Shown here in pieces: positions 5,865 to 13,890 of a stretch of 20,047 bases of DNA. Within the stretch, counting starts at the first letter, position 1. Each line of letters begins with the position of its first letter. The DNA is from CAYUIS01 sp964444825 (GTDB lineage: Bacteria > Chloroflexota > Anaerolineae > B4-G1), in contig CAYUIS010000095.1 of assembly GCA_964444825.1 (NCBI GenBank), positions 1 to 20,047 of the forward strand, read 5' to 3'. The notes under the pieces were generated by a model. That model did not search any database, was not told the origin of the DNA, and saw nothing but the letters and a program-made list of their open reading frames with translations. The position numbers and the translations under genes are program-made.

Positions 5865-7190
5865 TTATGTCTTGTCTCGTACGTCATACAACGACAGATC
5901 TACCGGAACGTATCGCACCCGCTCGTACTCTCGCCGGGTCTCACCCAGGGGGGCTGTCGCGTCTAGCCCCATCTTGGCGGTGCGCGCCTTCTGTCCTGGC
6001 ACTTTTGTGGCTGAGGGATCCAGACTACTGCTGGGCTGATCAGTGAGGATCACCAGGTCGTGGTCGGCCTGGAAGCGCGTGGCGATTGCCCATTCCACGT
6101 CGGCGCTGTCGAATATGTTCACATCCGTGTCCACCACGGTGACGTGTTTGAGCGATCCGTGCCCTTGGAAGGCAGCCACTATTGCTGACCGGCCATCCTC
6201 CTCACGCAGCTTTTCGATCTGCACCACCGCGTGGAGCCACGAGGCCCCCCCAGGTGTGATGTACACCCCGGTACACCGACAGACTTGACTGACAGAGGCA
6301 AACATGGTTGGTTCTCGGGGCATACCCATCAGGTTTCTGTGTTCCATACCGCCAGGGAGCAGGGCGTGGAAGATGGGGTTGCGCCGATGAGTAACGTGGG
6401 TGATCTCGATCACCGGTTGGCGGCGTTGGATGTCCATTGTCCCTGTCAGGTCGGGGAACGGCCCTTCATCGATCAGGGTCTTGGTGATGTGCCCTTCCAG
6501 GATCATCTCTGCCTCTGCCGGCACCTCAAGATCGATAGTCTGGCATCGCACCAACGTTGTCGGAGACATGGCGTCAGCGATGCCGAGCTCATCCACGCCC
6601 TTTTCAGGGCTCATCGCCGCAGCCAGCAGGACTTGGATAGGACAGCCAATGGCGATGGCGATGGGCAGGTCTTGAGTGGCTTTGCCCACGGCTGTGTGCG
6701 TCCCTCGTCCTTCAACGAAGCGGGCGGCAAAACGGTGCTCATCCAGGAGCATCAGCCTGTGAAACGAGATATTGCGCCCCAAGTCGGGATCCCTGATGAC
6801 CGCCACCGCGGATGTGATGTAACGCCCGCCGTCCTCGGGATGGTAACGGGGGATGGGCAAGTGGGTCAAATCCACCTCATCTGCCACGACCTCCTGGCAG
6901 GGGCCGCTATCGAGCACCGGTGGCGGTGTCGGGTGAGCCAGTGCCTCGGCCATTCTGTGGATCAGTTCGGACACCGTACAATCCAGGGCGGCCGCAAAGT
7001 AATCTCGCTGGGCACATATCCCGCTGATGGCCCGCCAGTCAGCGAAACCTCGCAGCTCGGGGAACAGCACCGGTTGGCCATCCAGTGCATACATCACCTG
7101 TCCCAGTTCCAGGTGCGGGTCAACAGCGCGCTCTACCTCAAGTAGCGCCCTTGATTCTCGTGCCCAGGTGACAAAACGCCTCAAGTTCAC
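5865..7190 (-). CDS. UbiD-family prenylated-FMN decarboxylase
   Basis: This 441-aa protein belongs to the UbiD family, whose members use prenylated FMN to decarboxylate, or reversibly carboxylate, aromatic or alpha,beta-unsaturated acids. Family features visible are GGRYIT (121-126), the catalytic-triad arginine in SFHRLML (Arg145), DEGPFPDLTG with Glu242 and Asp247 in place of the more usual Glu-Glu pair, the LPGGMEH stretch (278-284), and a C-terminal ATRFQADHDLVI segment. The GTG start overlaps the nitroreductase stop by 4 nt (GTGA), indicating translational coupling. It is the last gene of the five-gene operon. No UbiX prenyltransferase lies in the window. The substrate cannot be read from sequence, and the link to a CoA-ligase/lyase module does not match ubiquinone synthesis. 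Confidence 0.92.
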   Translation of the reverse strand: MNLRRFVTWARESRALLEVERAVDPHLELGQVMYALDGQPVLFPELRGFADWRAISGICAQRDYFAAALDCTVSELIHRMAEALAHPTPPPVLDSGPCQEVVADEVDLTHLPIPRYHPEDGGRYITSAVAVIRDPDLGRNISFHRLMLLDEHRFAARFVEGRGTHTAVGKATQDLPIAIAIGCPIQVLLAAAMSPEKGVDELGIADAMSPTTLVRCQTIDLEVPAEAEMILEGHITKTLIDEGPFPDLTGTMDIQRRQPVIEITHVTHRRNPIFHALLPGGMEHRNLMGMPREPTMFASVSQVCRCTGVYITPGGASWLHAVVQIEKLREEDGRSAIVAAFQGHGSLKHVTVVDTDVNIFDSADVEWAIATRFQADHDLVILTDQPSSSLDPSATKVPGQKARTAKMGLDATAPLGETRREYERVRYVPVDLSLYDVRDKT

Positions 7191-7741
7191 AGGTTGTGAC
7201 CTGTACCCCTATTGTCCAGCACGCTAGGGCTCTGCCACCCCTCGTGATGTACGCGCGACTCGTCGTACTGGGTGCGTGCGTCCTTCTTCTCGGCCGGGTG
7301 ACCGATGGAGACCAGATTAAGCGGCGCGATGTGCTCAGGGAGACCCAGTATCTCCTGTACAGCGGCAACCCGGTCCTCCTTTGGCGTGATGCCCAGCCAG
7401 ACCGCACCAAGGCCCAAGGCGGTAGCAGCCAGGAGCAGATTCTCGGTCGCGGCAGAGCAGTCCTGCACCCAGAAACGTTCCATCTCGGTCAGGTCGCCGC
7501 ACACAGAGATACACAGAGGCGCCTCGAAGAGCATCTTGCCGTGCGGATGCGCTTTGGCCAGCGCGTCCAGCGTCTGTCGCTCCGTCACGACGACAAATTG
7601 CCACGGCTTGCGGTTCGAGGCCGAGGGAGCCGCCATCGCTGCCTCCAGCAGTGTCTTGATGTCCGCCTCACTGACCGGCTCCTCCGTGTACTTGCGGATG
7701 CTGCGTCGCGCAAAGATCGTCTGAACAAACTCCTTACCCAT
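7187..7741 (-). CDS. Nitroreductase-family flavoprotein
   Basis: A 184-aa FMN-dependent oxidoreductase of the nitroreductase fold. ARRSIRKYTEEPV near the N-terminus and AAPSASNRKPWQFVVV (about 37-52) bind FMN phosphate. A C-terminal LGLGAVWLG segment (about 109-117) and the closing SIGHPAE are also typical. I chose the ATG at 7741, with AGGAGAGAGG just upstream; a GTG five codons earlier is possible but overlaps that Shine-Dalgarno. Members reduce many substrates with NAD(P)H, so no specific reaction can be assigned. It lies between the citryl-CoA-lyase-like gene (44 nt away) and the UbiD gene (4-nt overlap). This suggests a reductive step in the same pathway, or flavin supply for the UbiD cofactor; both are inference. 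Confidence 0.93.
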   Translation of the reverse strand: MGKEFVQTIFARRSIRKYTEEPVSEADIKTLLEAAMAAPSASNRKPWQFVVVTERQTLDALAKAHPHGKMLFEAPLCISVCGDLTEMERFWVQDCSAATENLLLAATALGLGAVWLGITPKEDRVAAVQEILGLPEHIAPLNLVSIGHPAEKKDARTQYDESRVHHEGWQSPSVLDNRGTGHNL

Positions 7742-7785
7742 TTCCTCTCTCCTCACCTACTTGAGACTTGCCAATCTGCCCATTC

Positions 7786-8562
7786 TCATTCCAGCTCCCG
7801 CGGCGCTGGTCCGTCGTACTCGTGATCGGTCGGATGGATACGTCGCATTGGACGTTGGCGGGTCATCTCTTCGTGCGTGTGAGCCGCCAGGCCGGTGACG
7901 CGAGCGATGATAAAGAAGGCGTTGCCTAGCTCAGGTGGAAAGTCCAGGTCCACCAGCAACGCCCCCAATGCCCCATCCACGTTAAGCGGCAGCCGCCGCC
8001 CTAGGCTTGCCTCCAGGCCATTCTCAAAGGCCTGCGCCATCGCTACTCCGACGCCACTGACTCCCAGTTCGTCAGCCAAGGCCAGCAGCCGTTTAGTGCG
8101 TGGGTCGTCGGTGTGGACGCGATGGCCGAAACCCGGCGCGCGTCTATTCTGTGCCTTCAGTTCGGTCAATACTTCGGCTGCCACCTCGTCGGGAGAGCGG
8201 TCTCCGTCGAGCCGCTCGATACCGTCGAGCAGAAGCCGCATGCAGCCCTCGATGGCCCCGCCGTGGAAGCGATTGATGGACAGCACTCCGGCGGCGATGC
8301 CGGCGTTCAGCGTCGCGCCGGTGGATGCGACGGTGTGGGCTGCCAACGCCGAGGGGGGGGTGGCACCATGATCGATCGATGAGACGAGCATCGCGTCCAT
8401 CAATTGGCCGACTTCCGGGGAAGGGAGTTCTCCCTTCAAGGCTAGGTAGACCGCCTGTCCAAAGGTCACGCGGCCCATCAGTTCGTCTATTCGATACCCC
8501 CGCAGCCGTACTTCGTTGGGCTGAATGGAGGTAATTTCGGTTGTCCAGTGTAGATCGCTCAT
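7786..8562 (-). CDS. Citryl-CoA lyase-type citrate synthase homologue
   Basis: At 258 aa this is a short citrate-synthase-fold protein lacking the large N-terminal part of true citrate synthase, the size of the stand-alone citryl-CoA lyase of Hydrogenobacter. The catalytic residues are in place: His100 in FHGGA, His147 in PGFGHRV, Asp196 in LNVDGAL, and a C-terminal HEYDGP end. Known members split citryl-CoA to acetyl-CoA and oxaloacetate, and related ones act on other 3-hydroxyacyl-CoA substrates. AGGAGG precedes the ATG. It follows the two CoA-ligase subunit genes by 51 nt, reproducing as separate genes the module arrangement of ATP-citrate lyase. Citryl-CoA as the substrate is an inference from that arrangement; (methyl)citryl- or citramalyl-CoA are alternatives. 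Confidence 0.85.
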   Translation of the reverse strand: MSDLHWTTEITSIQPNEVRLRGYRIDELMGRVTFGQAVYLALKGELPSPEVGQLMDAMLVSSIDHGATPPSALAAHTVASTGATLNAGIAAGVLSINRFHGGAIEGCMRLLLDGIERLDGDRSPDEVAAEVLTELKAQNRRAPGFGHRVHTDDPRTKRLLALADELGVSGVGVAMAQAFENGLEASLGRRLPLNVDGALGALLVDLDFPPELGNAFFIIARVTGLAAHTHEEMTRQRPMRRIHPTDHEYDGPAPRELE

Positions 8563-8613
8563 CAGGTCCTCCTGTTTGTCTAAAGTCTGACCATATGGCG
8601 CTCACCGTGAGGG

Positions 8614-9522
8614 TCAGAGGGCGCCTATTCCTGTGAGCACCTCTTTGGTCACGGTAGGAATATCCCCAAAGTTGTCCACTATGTGCACACCTACTTCCTG
8701 TAGTCGAGATACTTTCCCCTCTCGGGTGCCCCGCCCGCCCTCAATGATCGCCCCGGCGTGCGAGAAGCGGGTGCCGCTCTTGGCCCCTTTCCCGCCGATA
8801 TAGGCGACCACCGGCTTGCTCACCTCCTCCTGCTCGATCAGGTCGGCTACCTGCTCCTCCTGGCTGGTGCCGATCTCACCGAACATCACGACGGCCTTTG
8901 TATCTGGATCGGCCTGGAAGAGGCGCACCACCTCTGGCAGCGGCAGCCCTACGACGGCGTCACCACCCACGTGGATCAGGGTGGTCGCGCCGATGCCCTC
9001 CTGCGCCAGGTAGTAGGCCATCGAGGAGGTGATGCCGCCAGAGCGAGAGCACACCCCCACCGGTCCGGGGAAGAACCAGGACCGGGCCGACACTGCCCGC
9101 CCGCCGATCATACCCAGCACGCCCTTGCCAGGGCTGAGAACTCCCAGAGTGTTGGGGCCGACGAATTTGGCGCCCGCCCCCTCTGCCGCCTTGGCGACCT
9201 CCAGCACGTCGTATATGGGCACCCGGTCGGGGACGATGACCAGCAGCTTGACGCCTGCATCGATCGCCTCCAATGCCGCGTTACGAACCAGCGGGGCCGG
9301 TATAAAGAGGACGCTGACGTCGATGGGTCCCAGGTTCTCCCATGCCTCCTCGACGGTGTCAAAGACGGGCAGCCCCTCGACTTCCTGGCCACCCCGACCT
9401 GGGGTCACACCACCGACGATGTCCGTACCATATTCCTTCATCAGTTTGGCGCGGGCACGCCCTTCGCGGCCCGTGATGCCCTGCACGATCACTCGCTTGG
9501 TCTCGTCAATCAGAATTGCCAT
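8614..9522 (-). CDS. CoA-ligase alpha subunit (SucD / citryl-CoA synthetase small-subunit like)
   Basis: A 302-aa homologue of the succinyl-CoA synthetase alpha chain: N-terminal CoA-binding Rossmann domain (VIVQGITGREG, about 12-22), then the ligase domain. The phosphorylated histidine is His255 in FSHAGAI, followed by EGGRGTREGK. VCSRSGGITSSMAY (about 157-170) replaces the common SRSGTLTYE, a sign of a paralogue and not of TCA-cycle SucD. The ATG at 9522 is preferred (GGAG nearby, standard N-terminus); an ATG five codons upstream is possible. It should form a complex with the beta subunit encoded 72 nt upstream and use ATP and CoA to activate a carboxylate. The separate lyase gene directly downstream favours citryl-CoA synthetase over malate-CoA or succinyl-CoA ligase. 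Confidence 0.88.
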   Translation of the reverse strand: MAILIDETKRVIVQGITGREGRARAKLMKEYGTDIVGGVTPGRGGQEVEGLPVFDTVEEAWENLGPIDVSVLFIPAPLVRNAALEAIDAGVKLLVIVPDRVPIYDVLEVAKAAEGAGAKFVGPNTLGVLSPGKGVLGMIGGRAVSARSWFFPGPVGVCSRSGGITSSMAYYLAQEGIGATTLIHVGGDAVVGLPLPEVVRLFQADPDTKAVVMFGEIGTSQEEQVADLIEQEEVSKPVVAYIGGKGAKSGTRFSHAGAIIEGGRGTREGKVSRLQEVGVHIVDNFGDIPTVTKEVLTGIGAL

Positions 9523-9594
9523 AACGTCATTCTCCATCTAGGGATGCTTTTTTGTCAAGAGATTCTTAAGGCGGGTGGGGACCGAGTGGCCCGT

Positions 9595-11148
9595 CTACCG
9601 GTTCCCAGTCTTTCGGTATTCCTCCAGCCCTGGAATGGGCAATTCCACATATCCACCACCTGCCCCGTCGAGATAGCACGCCACATCGCAGGCCAGGCAC
9701 TCGATGCAACGCCCCTTCTGTGCCTCTTCCGGCGTGATGTTCAGCACAGGACATCCTGTCTCGTCGAGCGTGAGAATCTGCGGCACACATTCCTCCACGC
9801 AGACCTTGCTCTCACAGGTGGCGCAGATGGCGTGATCGTAGGTCACTGTGCCGCCGGTAACCGTCTCAAAGGAATAAGGCTGTTTCAGGACTGGCTTCTT
9901 GCGTCGTTTGGCCGGTTCTGCCGGTGGGGTATAACTCTCCAGCAATGCCTTGAGCCGCTGCGCGCAAAAGTGGGGAGAGTCATCCTTCTTGTATCCTTCC
10001 ACCGGCGCTGGGATATAGTCGTTGACCCGCTCCAGGATCTGCACCGCCTTATCCTCGGCGTTACCGCCCAACCGGATGACGGCTGGCACTGTCAGGGGTT
10101 CTTCTAGAAACGCCTTGACCAGTCCTCGTGCGGAGTGAAACTGTTCCTGGCTGGCCACTCCCGAGCCGGAGCCAAAGTAGCCGTCAATCGGCCCCTGGCT
10201 GAGGATGATGCGGGCGGCGCGGTAGACTTTGCTGGCCGGGGGATTCCCCGATGTATCCACAAAGTTGGCGATGCGGAAACCTTCATTGATCACCGCATCC
10301 ATACTCATCATCGAGCCCCCGCCACCTGCTCCGTGGAAGCCGACGACTCTCTCGTTCTTTTGAAAACCTTCGACCATCTGGATGAAGTAGAAGGTGCCTC
10401 GATAGTCTCCTTCCTCAACCCCATAAGCGATACGCTCCAGCGCCGTTGGCGGGCGATCCAATTCACGCGCGAAGGTGATCCCCAGGTCCTTGTGGCGAAA
10501 GACAGCATAGTCATCTACCGTGACCCGGCAATCGGCCGCCACCAATTGGCCCTCGGCCGTCAAAACTAGCGGGTTAATCTCAGCGGTGCGGGCCTCCCAA
10601 GTACGTGCCACTTGGTACAGCTTTACCAGCAAGTTTGCCAAGTCTTGCAGCAGGCGACCGTGGATGCCGGTACGTCGAACCAGATTAGAGGCTTGATAAT
10701 CTCGCAGACCGTGCTCGATATCTATTCGAGTGCTTGCAACCGAGTCTGGATGTTGCTGGGCGATATCCTCAATCCCAGTGCCTCCGACGCTGGAGAACAT
10801 GATCACCGGCGCTCGCTCCCGATCACTGACGATCACGCCAGCGTAGAACTCGCGTTCGATGGAGAGTTTCTCCTCCACCATCACACGTTCGACGGTAAAG
10901 CCCCCTATTTGCATTCCCAGCATCTCGGCGGCCGCCTCCGCCGCTTCGCCGGGTGTCTCTGCGAAGCGGATGCCTCCCAGGCTGGCCCGACCGGTCACCC
11001 ACGCCTGGATCTTGATCACGACCGGGCCACCGATCTCGGCTGCGACTTTCCGTGCCTCGGTGGGTGAATCGACCGCCCGGCCCTTTGGAATAGGAATACC
11101 TCTCTGCGCTAGTAGCGTCTTGCCCTGGTGTTCGTGTAAGCGTGCCAT
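9595..11148 (-). CDS. ATP-grasp CoA-ligase beta subunit fused to a 2x[4Fe-4S] ferredoxin-like domain
   Basis: A 517-aa protein. Residues 1-390 match the SucC beta chain: LHEHQGK start, the AEINPLVLT metal/nucleotide segment (about 189-197), VDDYAVFRH, and the glycine-rich FHGAGGGGSMMSMD stretch (about 271-284) where phospho-histidine is handled. A Pro/Lys-rich linker (about 408-422) leads to a C-terminal domain absent from ordinary SucC. It carries two cysteine sets, Cys442/445/450/454 and Cys481/484/487/491 (CxxCxxCxxxC), followed by Gly-Gly-Tyr, resembling FixX-type ferredoxins. The start is set by GAGGAG before the ATG at 11148; an upstream in-frame ATG has no such support. It is the first gene of the operon. 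The fusion suggests electron transfer coupled to, or regulating, carboxylate activation; that is inference. Confidence 0.88.
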   Translation of the reverse strand: MARLHEHQGKTLLAQRGIPIPKGRAVDSPTEARKVAAEIGGPVVIKIQAWVTGRASLGGIRFAETPGEAAEAAAEMLGMQIGGFTVERVMVEEKLSIEREFYAGVIVSDRERAPVIMFSSVGGTGIEDIAQQHPDSVASTRIDIEHGLRDYQASNLVRRTGIHGRLLQDLANLLVKLYQVARTWEARTAEINPLVLTAEGQLVAADCRVTVDDYAVFRHKDLGITFARELDRPPTALERIAYGVEEGDYRGTFYFIQMVEGFQKNERVVGFHGAGGGGSMMSMDAVINEGFRIANFVDTSGNPPASKVYRAARIILSQGPIDGYFGSGSGVASQEQFHSARGLVKAFLEEPLTVPAVIRLGGNAEDKAVQILERVNDYIPAPVEGYKKDDSPHFCAQRLKALLESYTPPAEPAKRRKKPVLKQPYSFETVTGGTVTYDHAICATCESKVCVEECVPQILTLDETGCPVLNITPEEAQKGRCIECLACDVACYLDGAGGGYVELPIPGLEEYRKTGNR

Positions 11149-11247
11149 TATGCTCCTCAAAGGATCTTGTGAGATTTGCAAACACTGGATGCCGAGGGTC
11201 AGTCACCGAATGGCGATCAAGCGGCCAGTCGTCTATGCCCGTGGCGA

Positions 11248-11276
11248 AGGATACAACAAGTCACATCAAGTCGCAA
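11248..11276 (-). promoter_or_regulatory. Possible promoter of the CoA-ligase/lyase/UbiD operon
   Basis: TTGCGA (11271-11276) and TATCCT (11248-11253) are separated by 17 bp on the minus strand, about 100 bp before the first gene and just past the terminator of the lipoprotein gene. The hexamers are weak matches, which would suit an activated promoter. Confidence 0.4.
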
Positions 11277-11292
11277 CCGGATGTAGACAGAG

Positions 11293-11331
11293 AAGCGACT
11301 CTCCCTTTATCTCGGTAGGAGAGAGTCGCTT
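11293..11331 (-). terminator. Terminator after the lipoprotein gene
   Basis: The 11-bp arms AAGCGACTCTC (11293-11303) and GAGAGTCGCTT (11321-11331) are perfectly complementary. The hairpin lies 22 bp beyond the lipoprotein stop. The following T-content on the minus strand is modest (TTCTCTGTCT). Confidence 0.7.
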
Positions 11332-11352
11332 TGTGGAGGGGGAAACCCCGTC

Positions 11353-12027
11353 CTATGGCTCACGAACGAGCACGTTGTCAAAGCGTACCTCGGTCATAGT
11401 GTCCTCAAAAGTCGTCGCCGTGAACCCGACATCCCCTGAGGTGAACGTGCTGTCCTCGACTCCAGCCATGCGCTCCCCGTTGATAAACAACTCGAGGCTA
11501 GAGCCGTTGCACACCGCCATGATGTGATTGGTCGCGTTCCCCTTGCGGATGGCACTCGTCTCCGTCCAGTCGACAAGCGCTTCGAATTCCTCTCCCTCGG
11601 CCTTTACAATCTGGTAGAATCCGTCTCCAGAGATGCGCAGGTAGTATCCGTTACCGCTACCGTCACCCTGCTCTCGGCACACCACCCCATAGGCATTGTT
11701 GCTCTCAGGGCCAGCAGAAACCTGAGTGGCATCTACCTCGATGACAACATTGTCAAAGGAGCGATTGGCCACGCCCCACATCATCATATCGAGGCTGGTG
11801 GAAGTGACAAAATAGGCATCGTCCTTGTACCCCACGCTGCCAAAGTCATAGTCCCCGATTTCCCAGCCGGAATCTGTGCTGCTAAAGTCGTCCTGCAAGT
11901 AGATGTTCGCCGGTATTGGAGATGGTGGCGGTTCCTGCCCATCCCCACCACCAGGCAGGAGATTGCACGTGCACGTCAGGGTTGCCATCACCAGTACGAT
12001 GAATACGCTCAGGGTTTTTTTGTTCAT
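11353..12027 (-). CDS. Putative lipoprotein with a jelly-roll (laminin-G/DUF1080-like) domain
   Basis: A 224-aa exported protein. The N-terminus has Lys-Lys then a hydrophobic stretch (5-18) ending in Cys19 and Cys21, followed by a flexible Gly/Pro-rich linker (about 25-40), a lipoprotein-like layout. The lipobox is poor because Thr, not Gly/Ala/Ser, precedes either cysteine, so lipidation is uncertain. The rest begins DDFSSTDSGW and looks like a concanavalin-type beta sandwich (YGVVCR, YYLRISGDGFYQI, LELFINGERMAGV), often a carbohydrate-binding fold. I prefer the ATG at 12027, with AAAGGAGGA upstream. A second ATG at 12054 also has a good GGGAGG but would put charged residues before the signal. 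It lies 49 nt after metG and has no promoter of its own, so it is probably co-transcribed. Confidence 0.75.
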   Translation of the reverse strand: MNKKTLSVFIVLVMATLTCTCNLLPGGGDGQEPPPSPIPANIYLQDDFSSTDSGWEIGDYDFGSVGYKDDAYFVTSTSLDMMMWGVANRSFDNVVIEVDATQVSAGPESNNAYGVVCREQGDGSGNGYYLRISGDGFYQIVKAEGEEFEALVDWTETSAIRKGNATNHIMAVCNGSSLELFINGERMAGVEDSTFTSGDVGFTATTFEDTMTEVRFDNVLVREP

Positions 12028-12076
12028 TGTGTCCTCCTTTTCTCTTTTTCCCATTGTACCTCCCACATTCACAAAG

Positions 12077-13861
12077 TCAAACGTCCGTTAGGCCCAGTCG
12101 TGCCCGCTCCTCCTCGATCACGTTCTCATCCAGCTTCTCAAACAGCGGATGGGGCTGACGCAGCGCTTGGCCGGGTGGTAACTCGCTGGCTTTCCACTCC
12201 CCCGTGGCCTTGCTTCCATCGTAGCACAGGGCCTCGTGGATCCTTCCTCCCTCCTCCTCAAAGGTGGCGGTGTATGATTCGCCAAACAGCGCCCCCTCGT
12301 AGCCCAGGACCTGGTGTAGCCGCTCAGACGAGAAGGGCAAGAAGGGTGCAAAGAGAACCTTTAGCGAGTCAATGGCCTTGAGCGCCACATAGATCGTCGT
12401 GCCTGCTGCCTCGACGTTCTCCTTGATCTGGAACCAAGGGCCTTTTTCTTCCAGATAGCGATTTGCTTCTCGGGCCAGAGCCATCGTCTCGTGTAGCGCA
12501 GTCCGGAATTTGCATCCCGCGATCAACTGACCGATGGGCTCGAACCCATCCTCTATACGAGCCAAGAGTCGTCGGTCGATATCCTCAAGAGGCCCGGGTG
12601 TGGGCACGTGCCGATCGAACCGTTTGTAGGCAAACGTCAGCGCGCGATTGGCCAAGTTCCCCCAGGCGGCCACCAATTCGTCGTTGTTGCGCCGCACAAA
12701 GTCATTCCACAGCCAGTCCGTATCTCTGGTCTCTGGCATGGCCACCGTCAAATAATAACGCAGTGCATCAGGGCTGTAGCGGTCAAGGGCCTGATCCATC
12801 CATACGGCCCAGTTCCGACTGCCTGACATCCCCGCACCCTCCAGGTTCATAAATTCGTTGGCTGGCACGTCGTATGGCAGGTTGAGTTCCTTGGATGGAT
12901 CGTCTTCGTAAAGCTGCCTTACTCCCATCAGCTCCGCCGGCCAGATGACAGCGTGAAACGGGATGTTGTCCTTGCCGATGAAATACTGGGTCTTGGCGGC
13001 TGGGTTGTACCACCAGTCCTTCCACGACTCTGGCTCTCCTTGATTGTGGGCCCATTCGACACTGGCTGAGAAATAGCCGATCACAGCCTCAAACCAGACG
13101 TAGAGGCACTTGGTCTCCCATCCGGGGACAGGGACTGGAATGCCCCATGCCAGGTCGCGGGTGATAGGCCTACTCTGCAACCCTTTTCCGACATAATTGC
13201 GGGCGAAATTTATCACGTTGGGGCGCCAGTGTTCCTTGCCGTGCTGGAGCCATTCTGCCAACCCAGCTCGGGCCAGTTTGGGCAGGTCGAGGAAGAAATG
13301 CTCTGTCTCCCGGATCACGGGTGTGCTCCCGTCCACCTTGCTGCGAGGGTTGATCAGATCTTTTGGATCCAGCAGCGTGTTGCAGTTGTCGCACTGGTCT
13401 CCCCGCGCATCTTCATATCCGCACTTTGGGCAAGTGCCTTCCACATAGCGATCAGGCAGAAAGCGCCCCTCCGCTTCAGAGTACATCTGTTCCTGTACCT
13501 GGCTGTAGAGATAGCCTTTCTCCATCAACGTGCGAAAGAAATCCTGGGACACACGATGGTGGTTCACCGTGTCGGTGTGCGTAAAAAGATCGTAGCTGAT
13601 GCCCAGGCGCAGGAATAGCTCCAGGAACCCGTGATGAAAATGCTCGAACACGTCACGGGGGGATTTGCCCTCTCTGTCGGCGACTACCGTAATGGGAGTA
13701 CCGTGTGAGTCTGAGCCCGAGACCATAAGCACACGGTCACCAGCCAGACGGTGATAGCGGGCGTTTATGTCACCCGGCAGATGGGATCCGGTGACATTGC
13801 CGACGTGGATTTTTGCGCTGGCGTAGGGCCAAGCAATGGATACCAGAATGTGTTCCGACAT
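12077..13861 (-). CDS. metG: Methionyl-tRNA synthetase
   Basis: A 594-aa class I synthetase charging tRNA-Met, including initiator tRNA. It shows the HIGH-type HVGN at 19-22, VSGSDSHGTPI (48-57), and a four-cysteine zinc knuckle Cys144/147/157/160 in the connective-peptide insertion. The KMSKS loop reads MSGSRNW (345-351), lacking both lysines of the consensus; the related FSTSRGW form is known in other bacterial MetRS. A helical anticodon-binding domain follows and there is no C-terminal tRNA-binding (EMAP-like) extension. The start is the ATG at 13861, with AGGAGG 7 nt upstream and a promoter about 30 bp before. The frame stays open 49 codons further upstream, but that part overlaps promoter and terminator and is not coding. 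Confidence 0.96.
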   Translation of the reverse strand: MSEHILVSIAWPYASAKIHVGNVTGSHLPGDINARYHRLAGDRVLMVSGSDSHGTPITVVADREGKSPRDVFEHFHHGFLELFLRLGISYDLFTHTDTVNHHRVSQDFFRTLMEKGYLYSQVQEQMYSEAEGRFLPDRYVEGTCPKCGYEDARGDQCDNCNTLLDPKDLINPRSKVDGSTPVIRETEHFFLDLPKLARAGLAEWLQHGKEHWRPNVINFARNYVGKGLQSRPITRDLAWGIPVPVPGWETKCLYVWFEAVIGYFSASVEWAHNQGEPESWKDWWYNPAAKTQYFIGKDNIPFHAVIWPAELMGVRQLYEDDPSKELNLPYDVPANEFMNLEGAGMSGSRNWAVWMDQALDRYSPDALRYYLTVAMPETRDTDWLWNDFVRRNNDELVAAWGNLANRALTFAYKRFDRHVPTPGPLEDIDRRLLARIEDGFEPIGQLIAGCKFRTALHETMALAREANRYLEEKGPWFQIKENVEAAGTTIYVALKAIDSLKVLFAPFLPFSSERLHQVLGYEGALFGESYTATFEEEGGRIHEALCYDGSKATGEWKASELPPGQALRQPHPLFEKLDENVIEEERARLGLTDV

Positions 13862-13890
13862 TGATATTCCTCCTAGCGGTGCGTGAGAGT

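Noticed and set aside
6231..7145. A 304-codon plus-strand open frame opposite the UbiD gene
   Set aside because: It lies wholly within the well-supported UbiD coding region and shows no domain of its own.
9538..9594. Internal promoter (TTGACA) between the ligase beta and alpha genes
   Set aside because: No plausible -10 follows at the right distance; the short gaps favour a single operon.
8758..10107. A 449-codon open frame on the plus strand across the two CoA-ligase genes
   Set aside because: It is antisense to two recognised genes, spans their intergenic gap, and has low-complexity, non-family content; it is a by-product of GC-rich codon use.
8614..11148. Ordinary TCA-cycle succinyl-CoA synthetase (sucCD)
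   Set aside because: The beta chain has an added Fe-S domain, the alpha motif is divergent, and a stand-alone lyase-type gene follows, all pointing to a citryl-CoA-type or related ligase.
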